From Triangularia verruculosa (Eukaryota; Ascomycota; Sordariomycetes; Sordariales; Podosporaceae): a stretch of DNA of 64,000 nt. Location: assembly GCA_033296885.1 (NCBI GenBank), contig MU863923.1:124001-188000 (forward strand), written 5' to 3'. Positions 32,568-43,210 of this stretch are shown here, piece after piece. Positions within the stretch are counted from its first letter, which is position 1; each line of letters begins with the position of its first letter. The notes under the pieces were generated by a model, which saw nothing but the letters and a program-made list of their open reading frames with translations, was not told the origin of the DNA and searched no databases. Made by a program: the position numbers and the translations under genes.

Positions 32568-35500
32568 ATGATGATTATTGGGAACCATGGGTCTACTGCT
32601 GAAGATGTCGACATGGACTTGAATCCAGAGGACTCGGGCCCTGCTCGACTCGCCGTGATTCCCGATGAGGATATGGGAACTCAGATTCGTGATCTCTCGG
32701 CATCAAACCCTGGCAAGACACTTCTCCCGACCCCGGTGGCCAAAGTTGTCAGCTTCGCAACCCGCTCCACAGGTCTCGCTCTGCGTATGAGCACGGTAAT
32801 AGGGGGATACGGCTTTGACGCGGCAAAACTCACTACACTGTCGAGTTTGGAACTTGGTCGCAGTATTCTTGGAGGCATCATCAGCAGAGCCGGAAAAGAT
32901 GTCATCTCTCGATCAGGCACCCATCTGGAAAGATCAGATGCTGAGACCACCCTTGAACGAAGTCTGGAAAACTTGCACAGGACGATGACGCAGATTGTTT
33001 TCTGGACTACGACCAGTTTTCATGTAACCGGAACCACCCTCGCCATGATATCCGAGACATCCCAATTGCTTCTTTCAACACTGGATCAATTCTTTGGCTC
33101 GACCGACTCTTCACGGGCTATGGCCAGTATCATTACGCTGATTCGTCGCGAATTTCAGAACCCTGCAACAGGCCGGCAAGGAGAAAAGGTCGGGGTGATT
33201 GATCTAATGCTGGGCCTATGTGGAATGGCGTATTTGCAGAGGTGGTGCCGCCGCCTACTTGAAGAGGAGAGCCGTACACTGAGGATCGAAGAGGTTGTAT
33301 GGGACGTCGTTGTGCTGAGCGATGGAGTTCGAGTGGATGTCCACGATGAGAGTCTGTATGGGGTGCATGACGGATCCTACGCCACCGAAGAAGCTACGTC
33401 GAACGAAACAGTCATTGCGATCAACAACAATGGGGAACACAACGACGACGACAGAAATGGCCTTCCTGTGATCCAACTAGAGCAGCAAATCATGAGGTCT
33501 CTCCCGGATAACGCCAGAGTATCAATCACCAGACAGATCCGTACGACAGAAATCATCACAGTGGAGGTAACCGGCGGCGACGAGGATATTCGGGTCGATA
33601 CGCCCCCAGGCGTGGAACTGATTGAAGAGCCTCGAGCTGTTCACCCGAGTGTGTCCCAAACACAGCTGCGAGGCCACTCAGAAAGCAGCATTCCTGATTC
33701 TAGATTTGTCTTCAGGCACTCACGAAGCCATGAGAGGAGGACGTGGTTTCAAAAAGAAGGTGGAGATGTTAGCCAGGTCGCTGGATCTGTCGAGCAAATT
33801 GATACCGAATCACCAAGAACATCAGACGCCGAGACCGAGGTCGAGGAAGATATACCACCATCTGTTCCTCAGAAACCGTCCAGAGAGCGGCTGCAAACCC
33901 CTATCCGACGCCCTAGCTTTCACGCCTCTGGCTCACCTACATCACCATCCTCTATCAGCAAACCTACCCGCATACCTTCAGCATCGAGACACGGGGTTGA
34001 GAACGCAGCAAATCAAAAACGCCCTAGGATACCCCCGACTAACTCCTCGGCGAACGACAACAGGCCGAGCTTCTCCTCCAGGAGACAGTCTTTCAATCGA
34101 TTGTTGCCTTCCTACAAGCAAAAGGAGGATTCGAGTCCTGGTGTGGGCTCTCTAGCCAAGAAGGGAGGGTTCAGGAATGCTTTCACGAAGTCAGGACGAC
34201 TTTTCAACAGAGAGGACTCCGGTTCAGAAAGCAGCAATGGAAAGGGGAAGAAGACCAGCAAGCGCACCTTGCCACGTCAAGTTAGCTCCGCCAGGCCCCC
34301 ATCTCATCTTGCTGCCCCTAACAGGCAGCCCTCGGTCGTACTCAAACAGCCTATGATTGTGCCTCCACAGAAGTTAGGGGCAACAAAAACATCACGACCT
34401 GGCACTGCTGATTCGCGGCGAAGCATCCCCAGGAGCGAATCTCGGGCCAGTTACATCTCGGTGCACAGTCGCCGCGACTCTTCCATCTCGCAAACCGAGA
34501 CATTCTCCATCACAACCGCTGAAGACTATCGACCAGTCTCCCCTTACATGGAGAATTCGTCTACGAACCCCGTTGTCAGGAAGGCCAGGTCAGATCGAGA
34601 ACTTGGTGGCCCCTTTGGAAGCCCAGGCACCAACCATCGCCGGGTCAGGTCTCACATGTATGCCCCAAGCATCTACACCCTCAGGGCCAACGAGTCCCAG
34701 AGTTCACTTGTCCCATATCAAAGCTATCAACCCAGGAGCGCCTACAGCGACACCGAGGCCTTGGGCACTTTGCGAAAAGCCGGCAAGCTGGCTACCATCT
34801 TCCCAAACGATCATTTCCTAAACAACATCACTCGATACATGAGGTTCGCTTCTGCTTCCTATGGATCGAATTTTCTAAGAGTCTTGGGCATTGCCAAAGA
34901 GATGCCCATCCTGCGCGCCTTGGATGATACGCACCACGAACTCCGCTGTTTCGCCCATCACACCGAATCCGACGCCAACAGCATCCTGCTCTCATCTTTT
35001 GTTGACCCTCAGGGTGGTTCCGACGGCACTGGTTCTACCAACACCGGCGTCCCCCTTGTACACTACATCTCGCTCGATCATAAGGCCAAAGCTGTTGTGC
35101 TCGCCTGTCGAGGAACTCTCGGCTTTGAAGACGTCCTAGCAGACATGACGTGCGACTACGATGACCTCGTGTGGCGTGGCAAGGCCTACAAAGTCCACAA
35201 AGGTGTTCACGCGTCGGCCAAGCGACTGCTCTATGGCGGCGACGGCAGAGTCCTGTACACTCTGAAGCAAGCGCTCGAAGAGTTCTCTGAATATGGGCTT
35301 GTACTCACTGGCCATTCCCTCGGCGGTGCGGTGACCGCCCTGTTAGGCGTGATGCTCTCAGAGCCACACCCCAGCAGCGCCACCTTTATCACATCAGCCA
35401 ACCCTCATACCCGACTTCTCGGCGATGGTACCACCACAACCTCCTTTCCCCATCATGAGATCTGTCTCCCTGCCGGTCGACCAGTGCATGTCTTTGCCTA

Positions 35501-36071
35501 TGGCCCACCCTCAACTATGTCGGCCTCCCTCAGCAAGGCCACCCGCGGTTTGATCACCAGCATCGTCAACGGCAACGATCTTGTCCCTTATCTCTCCTTG
35601 GGAGTTCTCCATGATTTTCAGGCAGTATCTTTGGCTTTCAAAACAGACAACAACGAAGCCAAGGTGGAAGTACGACAACGCATCTGGGATGCCTTACAAT
35701 CGGGGATAGCAGACAAGTGGTATGGCTCGAGTGGCAGCAGTAAGTACTGCAAGAGGGATGATGACGACGAATGGGCGTATGCGGCGCTGAAGGTACTCAG
35801 AGCAAGCATGATGAGCCAAAAGCTGTTACCGCCTGGTGAGGTGTTTGTGGTTGAGAGTACCCGGGTACTCAGACGAGATGCGTTCTTGGTGCCAGAGATG
35901 GGTGGCGAGGATTTGGGGAGACCAGCACATAGGGTTGTGCTAAAGTACGTGCGAGATGTGGAGAAGAGGTTCAGAGAGGTTAGATTTGGGACGAGTATGT
36001 TGACCGATCACAGTCCGGGGAAGTACGAGGATGCATTGAACAAGTTAAGAGCAGGAGTTATGGATCACTGA
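32568..36071 (+). CDS. class-3 lipase, sn1-specific diacylglycerol lipase-like
   Basis: Single exon, 1167 aa from ATG 32568 (a second ATG follows at once). The first 280 residues contain a conserved-looking region with possible membrane-associated helices. Residues about 320-770 are Ser/Arg/Pro-rich and probably disordered. The lipase core is C-terminal: VVLACRGTLGFEDVLADM (oxyanion region), nucleophile Ser917 in TGHSLGGAVTALL, likely Asp1004 in GNDLVPYLS and likely His1148 in TDHSPGKYEDAL. This arrangement and the size fit fungal DAG-lipase-like class-3 lipases, which release fatty acids from membrane or storage glycerolipids. Physiological substrate and location are inferred. There is no signal peptide. 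Confidence 0.88.
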   Translation: MMIIGNHGSTAEDVDMDLNPEDSGPARLAVIPDEDMGTQIRDLSASNPGKTLLPTPVAKVVSFATRSTGLALRMSTVIGGYGFDAAKLTTLSSLELGRSILGGIISRAGKDVISRSGTHLERSDAETTLERSLENLHRTMTQIVFWTTTSFHVTGTTLAMISETSQLLLSTLDQFFGSTDSSRAMASIITLIRREFQNPATGRQGEKVGVIDLMLGLCGMAYLQRWCRRLLEEESRTLRIEEVVWDVVVLSDGVRVDVHDESLYGVHDGSYATEEATSNETVIAINNNGEHNDDDRNGLPVIQLEQQIMRSLPDNARVSITRQIRTTEIITVEVTGGDEDIRVDTPPGVELIEEPRAVHPSVSQTQLRGHSESSIPDSRFVFRHSRSHERRTWFQKEGGDVSQVAGSVEQIDTESPRTSDAETEVEEDIPPSVPQKPSRERLQTPIRRPSFHASGSPTSPSSISKPTRIPSASRHGVENAANQKRPRIPPTNSSANDNRPSFSSRRQSFNRLLPSYKQKEDSSPGVGSLAKKGGFRNAFTKSGRLFNREDSGSESSNGKGKKTSKRTLPRQVSSARPPSHLAAPNRQPSVVLKQPMIVPPQKLGATKTSRPGTADSRRSIPRSESRASYISVHSRRDSSISQTETFSITTAEDYRPVSPYMENSSTNPVVRKARSDRELGGPFGSPGTNHRRVRSHMYAPSIYTLRANESQSSLVPYQSYQPRSAYSDTEALGTLRKAGKLATIFPNDHFLNNITRYMRFASASYGSNFLRVLGIAKEMPILRALDDTHHELRCFAHHTESDANSILLSSFVDPQGGSDGTGSTNTGVPLVHYISLDHKAKAVVLACRGTLGFEDVLADMTCDYDDLVWRGKAYKVHKGVHASAKRLLYGGDGRVLYTLKQALEEFSEYGLVLTGHSLGGAVTALLGVMLSEPHPSSATFITSANPHTRLLGDGTTTTSFPHHEICLPAGRPVHVFAYGPPSTMSASLSKATRGLITSIVNGNDLVPYLSLGVLHDFQAVSLAFKTDNNEAKVEVRQRIWDALQSGIADKWYGSSGSSKYCKRDDDDEWAYAALKVLRASMMSQKLLPPGEVFVVESTRVLRRDAFLVPEMGGEDLGRPAHRVVLKYVRDVEKRFREVRFGTSMLTDHSPGKYEDALNKLRAGVMDH

Positions 36072-37081
36072 GATGGAAGGGACGGGGGAGGCGGACGGAA
36101 AGGCTTCTTTTCTTTTGTAAGGTGTTGGACGACGTAATGCATGACATGGCGATGCTTTCCAAACCAATACCTGATAAAAAGCATGGACATATAGCAGCTT
36201 GACTTCTCATGACACATGACGGAACATTGTTCGAAACTTGAGTTTCAAATAGAAATTTTATACTCCCTCAGAAGATACACACGAGACAGTGAAGTTGGAC
36301 TGTTCGTTCCGAGGCTGTTTCGGGTTCTTGAGTAACTATTTGCCAGCGTACTCCCCTGAGAAGTCTTCCATCTAAAGGGTGGGAGGTGAAGCTCCGATCA
36401 AAATGGGCGTTCGTCTGATGACTAAGAAAGTCCCTTGACACAACCCTCAACACCAAGTGCTTATCTCGCGACGTTGCTTTATCATGTTCGACCGTGAGCG
36501 ATTTCGTGGCTTGGATTATCTCAAGATATTTGTCTCAATCGCGTCTCTGTTCTCGGCGGAAGCCACTGCTTCCAAAACGCCAATTCAAAGCTCCAACCCC
36601 TCAAATCAACAACTCTGATCCTTCCACGAACCCCCCATCTCACCTGAGGCTCTTGTCTTCGATTCACCCGGATCTCACAACACCCCGCCGATACCCGCCA
36701 AGCGCCATGGTCGGGATGCAGCCCGGACGGTTAAATGGGGATAAATAGGGATTGGGACCAGGAACTCCTTCTTCCCGGCATCCACGCGACCCATTTGACC
36801 CAGCGCGGCGGAGGGCACTGGAAGAAAACAGCGATGCCACGGGCGCCTGGTGCTTCTACCCGGGCGGCAAGTTGTGTGGTCCGGATGTGTATATATCTGA
36901 GGTAGTTCCTCGTTACATCTTCTCTGTTTCATTATTTTTCATATCCAAACCTCATCCTCCTCCTTCTCATCATCAATCACCACCAGCAAGTCTCACTTGC
37001 CCCTCCCCCACAAGATCATCCTCCCGCAGCTACCCCACTACTCCAACTTTGCCCCACATATTGGTTATCAACACCATCAAG
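36072..37081. other. intergenic region upstream of the GH43 gene
   Basis: 1010 bp between two plus-strand genes. The GATAAATAG sequence near 36740 and pyrimidine-rich DNA from about 36900 to 37080 may belong to the GH43 promoter and leader. The GH43 frame extends upstream to 36752 without stops but has no in-frame ATG there. Confidence 0.45.
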
Positions 37082-38065
37082 ATGGCACCCCTCATCACCA
37101 ACATCTACACAGCAGACCCCTCAGCTCACGTCTTTGAGGGTAGGGTCTACATTTACCCCTCACACGACCGGGAAACCGACATCCAGTTCAACGACAATGG
37201 CGACCAATACGATATGGCCGACTACCATGTCTTCTCCACCGAATCCCTTGACCCCGCCGCTCCTGTCGTCGACCATGGTGTTGTCTTGAAGACAGAAGAC
37301 ATTCCCTGGGTGTCCAAGCAGCTCTGGGCCCCTGATGCTGCCACCAAGAATGGGAAATACTACCTCTACTTCCCCGCCCGCGATAAGGAGGGCATCTTCC
37401 GCATCGGTGTCGCGGTAGGTGACCGCCCTGAGGGTCCCTTCACACCAGACCCGGAGCCGATCAAGGGGTCATACTCTATCGACCCTGCCACCTTTGTCGA
37501 TGACGATGGGGAGGCTTACCTCTACTTCGGCGGTCTCTGGGGCGGACAGCTCCAATGCTACCAGAAGGGCAACGACGTCTTTGACGCTTCGTGGCAAGGC
37601 CCCAAGGAGCCCACCGGCGAGGGTGTTCCCTCTCTCGGTGCCCGTGTTGCCAAACTGACGGATGATATGCGTCAGTTCGCCGAGGAAGTCCGCGACGTTG
37701 TCATTTTGGCTCCCGAGACTGGCGAGCCTCTCTTGGCTGACGACCACGACAGACGGTTCTTCGAGGCGGCGTGGGTGCACAAGTACAATGGGAAGTACTA
37801 CTTCTCTTACTCTACCGGCGACACTCACTACCTTGCCTATGGTGTTGGTGACAGCCCATACGGTCCCTTCACCTACGGAGGTAGAATCTTGGAGCCAGTG
37901 TTGGGCTGGACCACCCACCACTCTATTGTTGAGTTCCAGGGGAGGTGGTGGCTTTTCCACCACGACTGTGAGCTTAGCAAGGGTGTGGATCACTTACGGT
38001 CTGTCAAGGTCAAAGAGATCTTCTATGACAAGGATGGCAAGATTGTTACTGAAAAGCCGGAGTAA
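37082..38065 (+). CDS. glycoside hydrolase family 43 (beta-xylosidase / alpha-L-arabinofuranosidase type)
   Basis: Single exon, 327 aa. The five-bladed-propeller GH43 signatures are present. The general base is Asp12 (NIYTADPSAHVFEGRVYIYP), the pKa-modulating Asp134 lies in YSIDPATFVDDDG, and the proton donor Glu228 in RRFFEAAWVHKYNGKYY. LLGWTTHHSIVEF-type residues near the end complete the active site. No signal peptide precedes the catalytic domain and ATG 37082 is the only in-frame Met, so the enzyme is probably cytosolic. It may cleave imported xylo- or arabino-oligosaccharides. The exact specificity within GH43 cannot be told. Confidence 0.93.
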   Translation: MAPLITNIYTADPSAHVFEGRVYIYPSHDRETDIQFNDNGDQYDMADYHVFSTESLDPAAPVVDHGVVLKTEDIPWVSKQLWAPDAATKNGKYYLYFPARDKEGIFRIGVAVGDRPEGPFTPDPEPIKGSYSIDPATFVDDDGEAYLYFGGLWGGQLQCYQKGNDVFDASWQGPKEPTGEGVPSLGARVAKLTDDMRQFAEEVRDVVILAPETGEPLLADDHDRRFFEAAWVHKYNGKYYFSYSTGDTHYLAYGVGDSPYGPFTYGGRILEPVLGWTTHHSIVEFQGRWWLFHHDCELSKGVDHLRSVKVKEIFYDKDGKIVTEKPE

Positions 38066-38680
38066 GGGGGTCCTCTTTGGGCAGTTACCGACGCAAAACA
38101 GTAAATAAAAATCGACAAGTCAACTATTCTATGCATGGCTCATGAGTCGATCAATATCAGTACATGAGTGGCCCCACTTTATGCTGTGCACCGATGAAGC
38201 TACCTATTCATATCAACGTTGTAATTCCCAACTTCAATCCTCGCCAGTCGAAGCGGCGTAAGACGGAACAATTTCCGCCTCGCCAGCCTGTGATACCCAC
38301 TTCAACTGCCAGGGGCACTGGGCAACCTTCAGCCGCACCCCAATAAGTGCTGTCCGACAACGATCACACCTATCAGAAGCTGTTCGCAACGCCATGTCAT
38401 GCACCGCGCCATCCAAGTTCAGCAATTATTGGACTTTGCGCTCTGCTCGCTGCCCAATGAGCCCATGGACCCTGATAACAGCTCAATGCCCCTTGATAGC
38501 AAGAGGAAAGTGACCATGAGTTTGTTCCCCCCGCAAGGCTGTTGAGTCCCTTCTCGCCCTTCTCGTCTCTGTGACCCCCAAAAAACTTTCACTATCCATC
38601 CATTCACGCGTCTCACGCGTCGACTGCCCCCGGAAGAAACCACCACGCTTGTCTAGAACGACTGAGAGCCAAGAGTCCCG
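38066..38680. other. intergenic region
   Basis: 615 bp between the GH43 stop and the next plus-strand gene. I see no gene. It could hide a 5' untranslated exon of the downstream membrane-protein gene. Confidence 0.45.
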
Positions 38681-40796
38681 ATGCTGGCCCCTTCAGCGTC
38701 ACTGGCGTCGCCGACGCCATCGGTGACTCCAACTCCAACATTTGATCTCTTCGGTGCTGCTCTTCTTCGACCACGGCAAACCGATTTTGACTACGGATGC
38801 TATGTAAGACCTTCCCAGCATAGGTAACCGAGCACGTTTCAAAGCTCAAGGAAACTGACCTAGTGTGGGTTACGACCAGAATTATGGACCAAATGTCTAC
38901 GCTTGCACAACCCATCTGTCAGATTGCTACAGCGATTTCGACTTTATGACAGCCGGAGGAGGCCCCGATGCTGGCATTGCATACAACAGTGCGGTCGATT
39001 CCGCTGTCCAGTCCTGTGTTTGCACCCACGGCCAAGCCTACCTGAACTGCTGGTACACGAGAATCGCGACGGGAACTTGCTCTAGCTTGTATGATGGCTG
39101 GGGAGAGATTCAGAGCTCTGGTTATGCTTCAATATGCGGCACCGCATTTGGCGTTGGTGGCAACAAGCCTCAGGGGCAGCAACAGCCCGACATACCGTGG
39201 GTGAGATCGGTCCTAGATGCCTGAAATCAAGACTAACGAGTGCACCTATGTAGAACGAGCGTCTCGCTAGCACTTCAGTAAGTCATGAATCCTGTAACCA
39301 GCCAAGTCTCCGTACATTCACTAACTTGAACTCATAGAACTGTCAATGTCGTAACCGTCAGCACCCGTATCAACACTCCCGCCTACGATGGCAGGCCCAA
39401 ATTCCAAGGCACAGGAGCCCTCCTACAAGAAGGCTGCGCCCAACCCAGCTTCACTCTTGTTGACGCCGGAAACACTGCGTACTATGCCGGCTTCCTAGGC
39501 TGTATCAAAGACAGGCCGGACTGCTGCCCGTGGCCAGTCGAGACCGCCGCCGCAGCAGTCGCCTCCGCGGTATCAGGATCCAACGCCGCTGAACTGGAAA
39601 AGCTTGGTTTTGACTACCCCATTCCAGTTGATGCGAAGCAAGCCAGGCTTCAAACATGCGCTGATGATTACTACTCCATCTCTGGAGGGTGCTGCCCCAA
39701 TGGCTTTGTCCCGTTCACCTCAGCAGTGGGTGGCCAGACGCCCTGTTGGTCTTCGATCAAGGCGGGGACGACTCGGGCTCCTACTCTTACAGTCGAAAGG
39801 GGCAAGGAAACCAAAACTGACAGAGAAACTTCGGCTGTTATCAACATCGTTTGGTCTATGCGCTATCCGGTGGCTGATCAAAGCTCGGGAGGTCTCTCAA
39901 CGGCAGCCAAAGCTGGCATCGGTGCCGGTGCAGGTGTTGCAGTCATCCTCATTGGCGGCCTGGCCTTTTGCCTCTGGAGGCAGAGGAAGAAGAACAAGCA
40001 GCTCAAAGCCCAGCAACCAGTCGATCCCAATGCTGCGGCAACAACAGCAACAGCAGCTCAGGCAGTCCCTCAGCAGCAACAAATGGGACAAACACTACCG
40101 CAAGCCTTCCCGAGCAACCAGTTCCAGCCTATCCCCGGTCAACAGCAACCGCAGGGCCAGTTCCCACCAGGACCGCCAGGACAGTTCCCAAACGGATACC
40201 CCTCGCCTAACCAGTACATCGCCGCCGCTGCCATCCCGCATGGTTCGGACCCTTCAAGACACAGCATCAACACGCCCATCTCCTCCCCGTCTGCGCTGAT
40301 CCCGCAAAACACCGGAACGTCAAACACAACCAACGGCCACGCCTCGGAACTGTCCTCTCTGAGCAGCGGACAGAACCTGTTGCACAACACCCAACCGCAC
40401 AGCACACCTTCGCCTGGGGTGGGACCAGGACAGGGAGGGTACCCAGCCCCCATTGCCGAGGCGGACGAGGGGCAGCACCAGCATCATGGACAGCAGAATC
40501 AGTTTTATGGTGGAGCGTATCAGCAGCAACAGCAGCAGCAGGGGCAGTATTACCAGCAGCAACAGCCTCAGGGGCAGTATTATAACCAGCCGCCGCAGCA
40601 ACAATACGGCGCGCCATACATGCAAGCAGGACAGCAATGGCAGGGTCAGCAGCAGCAGCATCAGTACCAAAACGCGGCGGAGATGAGCGCGCAGAGGGAG
40701 GTTGATCCGCCTCAGGAGGTCATGGGAAGCTATCCCGCTGCCCCTCCTCCTCTACAGAACCATAACCAGCCACAAGGCCCACCGCCGGCTCAGTAA
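38681..40796 (+). CDS. cysteine-rich single-pass membrane protein with Q/P-rich cytoplasmic tail, function unknown
   Basis: Exons 38681-38823, 38864-39196, 39254-39277 and 39338-40796 join in frame to 652 aa. The second donor must be GTGGGT at 39197. The nearby GTGAGA breaks the frame. Residues about 40-350 are Cys-rich (for example CTTHLSDCYSDF, CVCTHGQAYLNCW, CCPWP, GGCCPNGFVPF) and look extracytoplasmic. One membrane span, GAGAGVAVILIGGLAFCLW, lies at about 358-380, followed by basic RQRKKNK and a 270-residue Gln/Pro/Gly tail. No signal peptide precedes the Cys-rich part. An in-frame TGA sits just upstream of the ATG, so either the protein is inserted without one or a further 5' exon exists. 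The layout recalls fungal wall-sensor proteins, but I do not recognise the family. Confidence 0.75.
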
Positions 40797-43210
40797 GTGT
40801 TGGATTGATTGTGTTGTTTTGGGGTCTTGGTCTGGCGGAAAGGATCGGAATAAATGAATGAGTAAATAAGGGTACCTACTATTTTATGACGGCATATAAG
40901 GGAGGTTTTTTTTTTTCTGTCTTGGATAGGTACATTCGACATGTGTTTTATATAAAATGGGAAAATCGATGCTACCTAGGTAGTTGAGCTTGGGGTAACT
41001 ACCTTGGTAGGGTATTCTAGTTGTATAACCAGTCTTTTTCGGTTGATGCCTAGGTGCCATTGTCTCTCAAAAACCAAAGCTTGGGTTGTAACCGCGTGGT
41101 TGACTAGCGGTGAGCTTTCGCCACTGTTTGGAAGCATGGCTTGACGATGACCTAACCTGGGTGGTGGTCACACGACACCAACAGTCATCTGCCATCTATT
41201 TATGGGCCGCATCAGAGCATGGCATCAGTTTCACAGCCCTCGGCCCGCATTTCACGAGTACCTATGTGGTGTGCCCGGCGTCCGGTCCCGGCCCGTTGAG
41301 AAGGAGGAAAAGAGTGCTGTCCATCCGATCGGATGTAAGCAGTAGGTATGTGACCTGCTTTTTCTTGGCGGGCATCAAGTTTGTTTGGGAGCCTTTGCTG
41401 TAGGAAACTTGAGATAGACGGGGCGAAAGTGTTGGAATTCGAAAAGGAAAATCAGCACATTGGGGTAGTATCATGGAAAATAGGGTAGTAGTATCAGGTC
41501 ATTGTTACCTCATGGAAGGCTTGGAGGAGAGGAGCAGGTAGGTCCGCGGTAACTAAGGCATGGAGCCTTGCGGATGATGAACATGCTCCTCAGGGTTGAG
41601 GTATTGGAAATGACGAGAGACTCAGTTCACAGGCAAAAAATTGAAAAAGTAAATTGGAATTTTGCAAATGGAAAAAGGGAGAGTTGAAGGGGCGAGAGAT
41701 GGGGGTGTGTCAGTTGGGCGTTTAGGGGTCAAGGTGTGACAATAAGAGAAATGATGGGCTTGATGAGGCTGACTGAGCTGTAATATGAGAAGCGTGGCGA
41801 GTGGTGATGAATAACGACTTCTCTCCCAGCGCGGGTGGTTGACGGGGGCTTGGGGACTGCTAGAAATGGTGTGAAGACGTCGTAATGTTCCACGTTTCGC
41901 CAGTGAACGCCTCTCGTGGACCTACCAGATGAATTTGAGGTGAGACGGCAGGCAAAGGTCCTTCAGGGTGAAACGTGGGACATGGAAATTCCCTTTAAAG
42001 ATGGAAATGCCGAGCTATATCTGGAAACGGAACGACATGAAGGCTGGTAAATGCCAACTCCTGATCGCAGTGGGATATGGAATTCGTCGGCCGAAGATAG
42101 TCGAGGGTAAATTTCACAATCACCAATAAGGTATGCATCGATATTCAGGGAATGGGCCAAAGTGAAACATGAGCAGATGTGCACCTGTTTTGGTCCTTTG
42201 AACGGTCAATATATCGTCAGGTAGGTTGGCCGTTGAGAGCCTGGCCTGCAATGCTGAGTGGCCTTGGCCGTCGGTCTTTTCCCGAATAGGTATTTGTAAT
42301 ACCAGGTACATACTTATCAACGAGGCTGCGCACTTTGAGGTTACCAACATCGCCATAATCGTGGGGTACACAGCTTTTGGGCAGCAATTCGCGAAGCGCC
42401 CCTTCCAAGTCTTTGAGACCACATGCGCTGGCGACCATGGTCAACGGCCAAGAGAAGCGGACACGGGAGGCAAGGTTGACGACAAGGGGCCATACGGCAG
42501 CTGAAAGGAGATGGAAATTTCCATTGCGCAAACTTCATTGCTTTTCCATTCAAGTGACACCCCACTTCGGAACACCACCTCCAAGCAAGTCGCACCTGCC
42601 TCAGGCTTCTTCCCAAGGCAGAGAGAGAGGGCTGCGCGGGGGATGGACACGGCCTCCCCACCCAGCATATCCACGTTTCTGCATCTTGCTGTCAGCTTAT
42701 CGCGGCCATATACGAAAGGTAAACACTCACCTCGATTGCCCGGCTTAAGTGATCTTCTCCCCAACAATCGCTAACCGCTGCAGCCTCCCTGAATAGTACA
42801 TGGAAATTGGAGCTGTCAACTGCACCTGAATCTGCATTTTCCCGCCCATCGACATTTATCTCTCCCAGCCTTGCCATCGGGTTCTCAAACGATTTCTCTT
42901 CCTTTCGGAGCCTGCCACGATCGTCTCTCTTTCCGACTGGCCCATAATCATTGCCGGTCTTTGAGACAGTGCATCGTGTAGTTGTACAGCGCCAACGTTG
43001 GCAGACTGAAAAGCCCGAGAAGATCCCCCTTTTCGTTCCATGAACATTTATTAACTCACCAAACTTCACTCCATGTGGAGGTTAAGCCCTATTCAGGGCT
43101 CATAGTCCCGTCATATCACTATTATATTTTACAGCTTCATCCATTTTTGAAAGACGCCGGGAGCAGGAGGGACCAAGCTTGTACGAGTCTTACACCCATA
43201 TCGTCAGACA
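40797..43210. other. long intergenic region with CTACC..GGTAG palindromes, no supported gene
   Basis: 2414 bp. It holds the 3' flank of the membrane-protein gene and the promoter of the DUF6590 gene. Short frames on both strands lack family features. Palindromic motifs at 40972-41010 are listed separately. Confidence 0.5.
40972..41010. repeat. pair of CTACC(T/A)(A/T)GGTAG palindromic motifs
   Basis: CTACCTAGGTAG at 40972-40983 is a perfect 12-bp palindrome. CTACCTTGGTAG at 40999-41010 is a near copy with two mismatched centre positions. GGTACC lies at 40871-40876. No function is known to me. Confidence 0.7.

Noticed and set aside
36752..37081. N-terminal extension of the GH43 frame
   Set aside because: Open frame without any ATG. 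Translation is Pro/Ser-rich and unrelated to GH43, so it is treated as leader.
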